NCBI GenBank assembly: GCA_026999335.1
Contig: JALTPW010000546.1
Location: 1-10,552 of the forward strand
Source of the DNA: Chromatiales bacterium
Lineage (GTDB): Bacteria > Pseudomonadota > Gammaproteobacteria > SZUA-152
Direction of reading: 5' to 3'
Length of the DNA: 10,552 bases
Part shown: positions 8,278-10,552 of the stretch, piece by piece
How the letters are laid out: the number at the start of each line of letters is the position of its first letter
How positions within the stretch are numbered: position 1 is the stretch's first letter
Translations under genes and position numbers: made by a program
Notes under the pieces: model-generated
The model's input: the letters and a program-made list of their open reading frames with translations, nothing else
What the model was told of the DNA's origin: nothing
Databases searched by the model: none

Positions 8278-8362
8278 ACGTCCGACATTTTTCATAAAAG
8301 CCTGTAACTCTTTCGCTCAATACAGCGGCAGGAAATGCACTAGAGAAATTGGCTGTCCCTGT

Positions 8363-8379
8363 TGTGCGCACGGCGCACA
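8363..8379. promoter_or_regulatory. Perfect 7-bp inverted repeat in the tpsB-tpsA gap
   Basis: Arms TGTGCGC (8363-8369) and GCGCACA (8373-8379) flank a 3-nt loop. The element lies about 75 nt after the tpsB stop and about 100 nt before the tpsA start. It could be a small operator for an internal promoter, or an mRNA hairpin that lowers read-through or marks processing between the two cistrons. There is no T-run after it on the minus strand, so it is not a classic intrinsic terminator. No convincing sigma-70 promoter was found in the rest of the 191-bp gap; TTGAGC with TTTTAT 15 nt downstream is the best weak candidate. Confidence 0.4.
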
Positions 8380-8453
8380 CTACTCCTGCCCGTAGCCTGC
8401 GCCCGTTGTTACCATGCTAAACGGCTACATGGCCCTCCTCTTTCATCGGCGCC

Positions 8454-10397
8454 TCAGAGCGCATAATTGAATTCAAAAAAATACTGTGGATCGCGCCCGT
8501 TGGAGGCCGTTTCATCGCCAACGGGGGCGGCAATTTCGAGGCGCATGGAGAAAGCGCCGGCATAAATACGCAGCCCGCCGCCCACACCGTGCAGACTGAC
8601 ATTCTTGCGCTCACTGGCCAACGGGTCATTGAGCCAGCCCTGGGCGGTGTCGGCAAACAGCACAAACTGCAGGATCTCGCCCCAGCGCTTGCCGGCGAAG
8701 GCCGGCCACTGGGCGAAACCCGGCGCCCGCAGCAACCATTCCAGGGACAGTGAATAGCCCGTGTCGAGCAGATATTCAGCATTGGCATAGGCGCGCACGC
8801 TGCCCGGCCCGCCCATGGAGAATTGTTCGATAGACGTCAGTAGATCAGCCGAATACTGTCCGCGCGTGACCAGGCGCAGGCTGTGGGTCTGGCTGATGTC
8901 GTACCAGTACTGATAGTCGGCGGACAGCTTGCTGAACTGACTGCTGGCATATTCACCGGAGCCACCACGTCGATTGGCGGTGGCAACGTCCGGGTCGTTG
9001 CTGCCGTCCATGGAGCCGAGGATGCCCTCCAACCCCTGACTGAACTGCAGCCTGCCAGACTGATAGCTGCGACCGTCTGCGCTGCGCCGGTCGAAGCCTA
9101 ATTCGGCGCCAAATACCGACAGCTCGTCGGCAGTGTCGCGGCCTTCGGCCACATCCAGAGCCACGGACTTGCGTGCGAAGCGCAGCACCCCAAAACTGTT
9201 CCAACGATGGCTGCGGGCGAACTGGCGGCGCCAATAGAAATCCACGACCCGAGTGCTACCGGTAAGACCGAAAGGTTCGAGGATGCCGCCCATATCGTAG
9301 GTATTATCGAGGTAACCGACACCGAACAGATTACGTGGGCCGAAGGCGGAGCGCTCGTAGCCGAGACCGCCGTAAAGGCCGTTGTCCGGTTGGAAAGTGC
9401 GGGAGATGTGGGCGAACAGGCGATCCTGTGCCTTGAAGGGATTGTTGATGACTAGATCGGCACGGGTGCGATATTCGCCGGTGTACTGTGAACCGTAGTT
9501 GTCGGCATGCAGGCGGGCCTCGACGCGCCGCTCCTCCAGCACGGAAATCACCAGGTCAGTGGTGCCGGGCTCATTGCCAGGACGAAACACACCGAAACTG
9601 TGCAGGCCGGGATAATCAGACAGTAGCAGCAGGGCCTCTTCGACCCGTTGCCGGGCGACCGGCTGGCCAACCTGCCCGGCAAAGGGCCGGGTGAGCTGCG
9701 CCACCGTGTAGCGCCGGGGCTTTTCCACTTGCACCTGACCGAGGCGACCCTCGACCACGCGCAGGCTCACCACACCGTCACGGATAGTCTGTGGTGGGAT
9801 ATAGGCCTGGGCCAGGATCAGGCCGTGATGACGGTAATAACGCGCCACTTCGGCGGCAATCCCTTGCAGTTCATCGATGCCCAACCCGGCTTGTTGCTGC
9901 TCCAAACGTAACTTGTCGATGAGCTGCTGCAGGGCCTCGGGCGTAATGGGCTCACTGCCCACTTCCGGCTGCTGCATGTTGTCGATGAGACGCTGCAATT
10001 CCTGTTGCAGCGCCGTCTCCGACAGCACCGCGGCGGGGGCTGTGGCGGCTGCGGCCAGGCGTTCCTTCAACAGACGATCCACCAGGGCCTGCAAATCGGC
10101 GACGCGAATGCCATTTTCCGGTCGTTCCTCCACACCCAGCAGCGCGAGGCGGCGCACAAAGATCCGCGGACCTTGCGGCACGGACAACCGGGCATCCAGC
10201 GGCACCTCCCCGTTGACCAGTACTTCCGTGGGAAGCGGGGGGCGTTCGGGCATCACGAACTCACGCCCGGATTCATTGCCACCAGTGGCGGCAGCATCTG
10301 GCAACGGGGCCGCCAGACCCCGCCCGGCAAACAGCAGAGACAGCACCGCCCCTGTCAGCAGACAGTTTGTCAGTCGCAGCCGCCACGGCAGCGCCAT
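8454..10397 (-). CDS. TpsB outer-membrane transporter (FhaC/ShlB/HecB family, Omp85 superfamily)
   Basis: This outer-membrane pore exports the TpsA encoded downstream. The ATG at 10395-10397 is preferred because it gives a compact signal peptide: WRLR, hydrophobic residues 13-24, and cleavage near GLA|AP at 29-30. This start yields 647 residues. A TTG ten codons upstream (10425-10427) is the alternative; neither has a clear Shine-Dalgarno. After a Pro-rich linker (31-76), POTRA-1 opens at IFVRRLALLGV (79-89) and closes at RYYRHHGLILAQAYIPPQTI and VVEG (about 186-217). Between them is a helix-forming insert of about 65 residues. POTRA-2 is about 230-290. The barrel fills about 291-647, with the Omp85 loop-6 motif as SVRAY (533-537), FADTAQG at 581-587 and an aromatic end, YFFEFNYAL. 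Usual family length is 550-600, and the insert accounts for the excess. The tpsA gene follows 191 bp downstream on the same strand. Confidence 0.95.
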   Translation of the reverse strand: MALPWRLRLTNCLLTGAVLSLLFAGRGLAAPLPDAAATGGNESGREFVMPERPPLPTEVLVNGEVPLDARLSVPQGPRIFVRRLALLGVEERPENGIRVADLQALVDRLLKERLAAAATAPAAVLSETALQQELQRLIDNMQQPEVGSEPITPEALQQLIDKLRLEQQQAGLGIDELQGIAAEVARYYRHHGLILAQAYIPPQTIRDGVVSLRVVEGRLGQVQVEKPRRYTVAQLTRPFAGQVGQPVARQRVEEALLLLSDYPGLHSFGVFRPGNEPGTTDLVISVLEERRVEARLHADNYGSQYTGEYRTRADLVINNPFKAQDRLFAHISRTFQPDNGLYGGLGYERSAFGPRNLFGVGYLDNTYDMGGILEPFGLTGSTRVVDFYWRRQFARSHRWNSFGVLRFARKSVALDVAEGRDTADELSVFGAELGFDRRSADGRSYQSGRLQFSQGLEGILGSMDGSNDPDVATANRRGGSGEYASSQFSKLSADYQYWYDISQTHSLRLVTRGQYSADLLTSIEQFSMGGPGSVRAYANAEYLLDTGYSLSLEWLLRAPGFAQWPAFAGKRWGEILQFVLFADTAQGWLNDPLASERKNVSLHGVGGGLRIYAGAFSMRLEIAAPVGDETASNGRDPQYFFEFNYAL

Positions 10398-10460
10398 ATT
10401 CGGGTTAACAACAGTGAGTATCAGCAATGCGTTCTGCGCCGGTGTCTCTGGAAGGTTACC

Positions 10461-10478
10461 GCTTGATGTGCTTGATGT
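10461..10478. repeat. Perfect 9-bp direct repeat upstream of tpsB
   Basis: Two exact copies of gcttgatgt lie head to tail at 10461-10469 and 10470-10478. They fall just downstream of the candidate sigma-54 promoter, so they would straddle the start of transcription and the 5' leader of tpsB. They could be a regulator-binding site or a chance duplication. Two copies alone do not decide. Confidence 0.45.
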
Positions 10479-10481
10479 AGA

Positions 10482-10498
10482 AGCACGTTTGGTGCCAA
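10482..10498 (-). promoter_or_regulatory. Candidate sigma-54 (RpoN) -24/-12 promoter for tpsB
   Basis: On the minus strand these 17 bases read TTGGCACCAAACGTGCT. The published RpoN consensus is YTGGCACGrNNNTTGCW. All fixed positions match except two (C for G at 8, G for T at 13), and the invariant GG and GC pairs have the required 12-nt offset. The predicted transcript start is near 10471, leaving a leader of about 73 nt to the ATG. Sigma-54 promoters need an enhancer-binding activator whose sites usually lie 80-150 bp upstream, beyond this window. No comparably good sigma-70 promoter was seen in 10400-10552. Confidence 0.55.
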
Positions 10499-10552
10499 AT
10501 AAGAATTACAGCTGGGCTGAAGTGCAGCCGATAAGTAATCAACTTGTCACAC

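Noticed and set aside
8284..8325. TTGAGC / TTTTAT as a sigma-70 promoter for tpsA
   Set aside because: Only 4 of 6 matches in each box and a 15-nt spacer; too weak to annotate separately.
8799..8810. VRAY instead of VRGY in the Omp85 loop-6 motif of TpsB
   Set aside because: VRAY variants are common in the ShlB/FhaC branch as far as I know, and the key Arg is present.
10515..10529. Short inverted repeat GGCTG-N5-CAGCC upstream of the sigma-54 candidate
   Set aside because: Five-bp arms are weak, and the site is closer to the promoter than typical enhancer sites.

Overview
The window holds one complete two-partner secretion (type Vb) locus, both genes on the minus strand, from a moderately GC-rich Gram-negative bacterium. 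The system needs an outer membrane, and a proteobacterium, probably a gammaproteobacterium, is the best guess. This rests on the FhaC/ShlB-type transporter, a haemagglutinin-type exoprotein and a candidate sigma-54 promoter. The species cannot be named from the sequence.

Layout in transcription order, from high to low coordinates. Positions 10398-10552 are the upstream region, with a -24/-12 type promoter candidate (10482-10498) and a perfect 9-bp tandem repeat (10461-10478). Positions 8454-10397 encode the TpsB outer-membrane transporter: signal peptide, two POTRA domains of which the first carries a large helical insert, and a 16-strand-type barrel. A 191-bp gap with a short perfect hairpin follows (8363-8379). 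Positions 109-8262 encode a giant 2717-residue TpsA exoprotein. Positions 1-60 are a REP-like inverted repeat just after the tpsA stop.

The two genes should act together. TpsA is exported to the periplasm by its signal peptide, its N-terminal TPS domain is recognised by the TpsB POTRA domains, and it is threaded through the barrel and folds outside as a long beta-helix. Most of TpsA (about residues 612-2210) is an array of twenty Trp-anchored repeat units in two alternating lengths, 59-60 and 93-94 residues. Together they make a 153-residue (459-bp) super-repeat, and most units carry a single RTX-like GGxGxD motif.

The most notable observations are this two-phase array, the hybrid units that look like scars of recombination between the two unit types, the RTX-like motifs in a type Vb rather than type I substrate, the candidate sigma-54 promoter, and the POTRA insertion. 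The system class is known. The array and the POTRA insert are the parts that may be poorly described. No RNA gene, CRISPR array, insertion sequence or toxin/immunity pair was seen.
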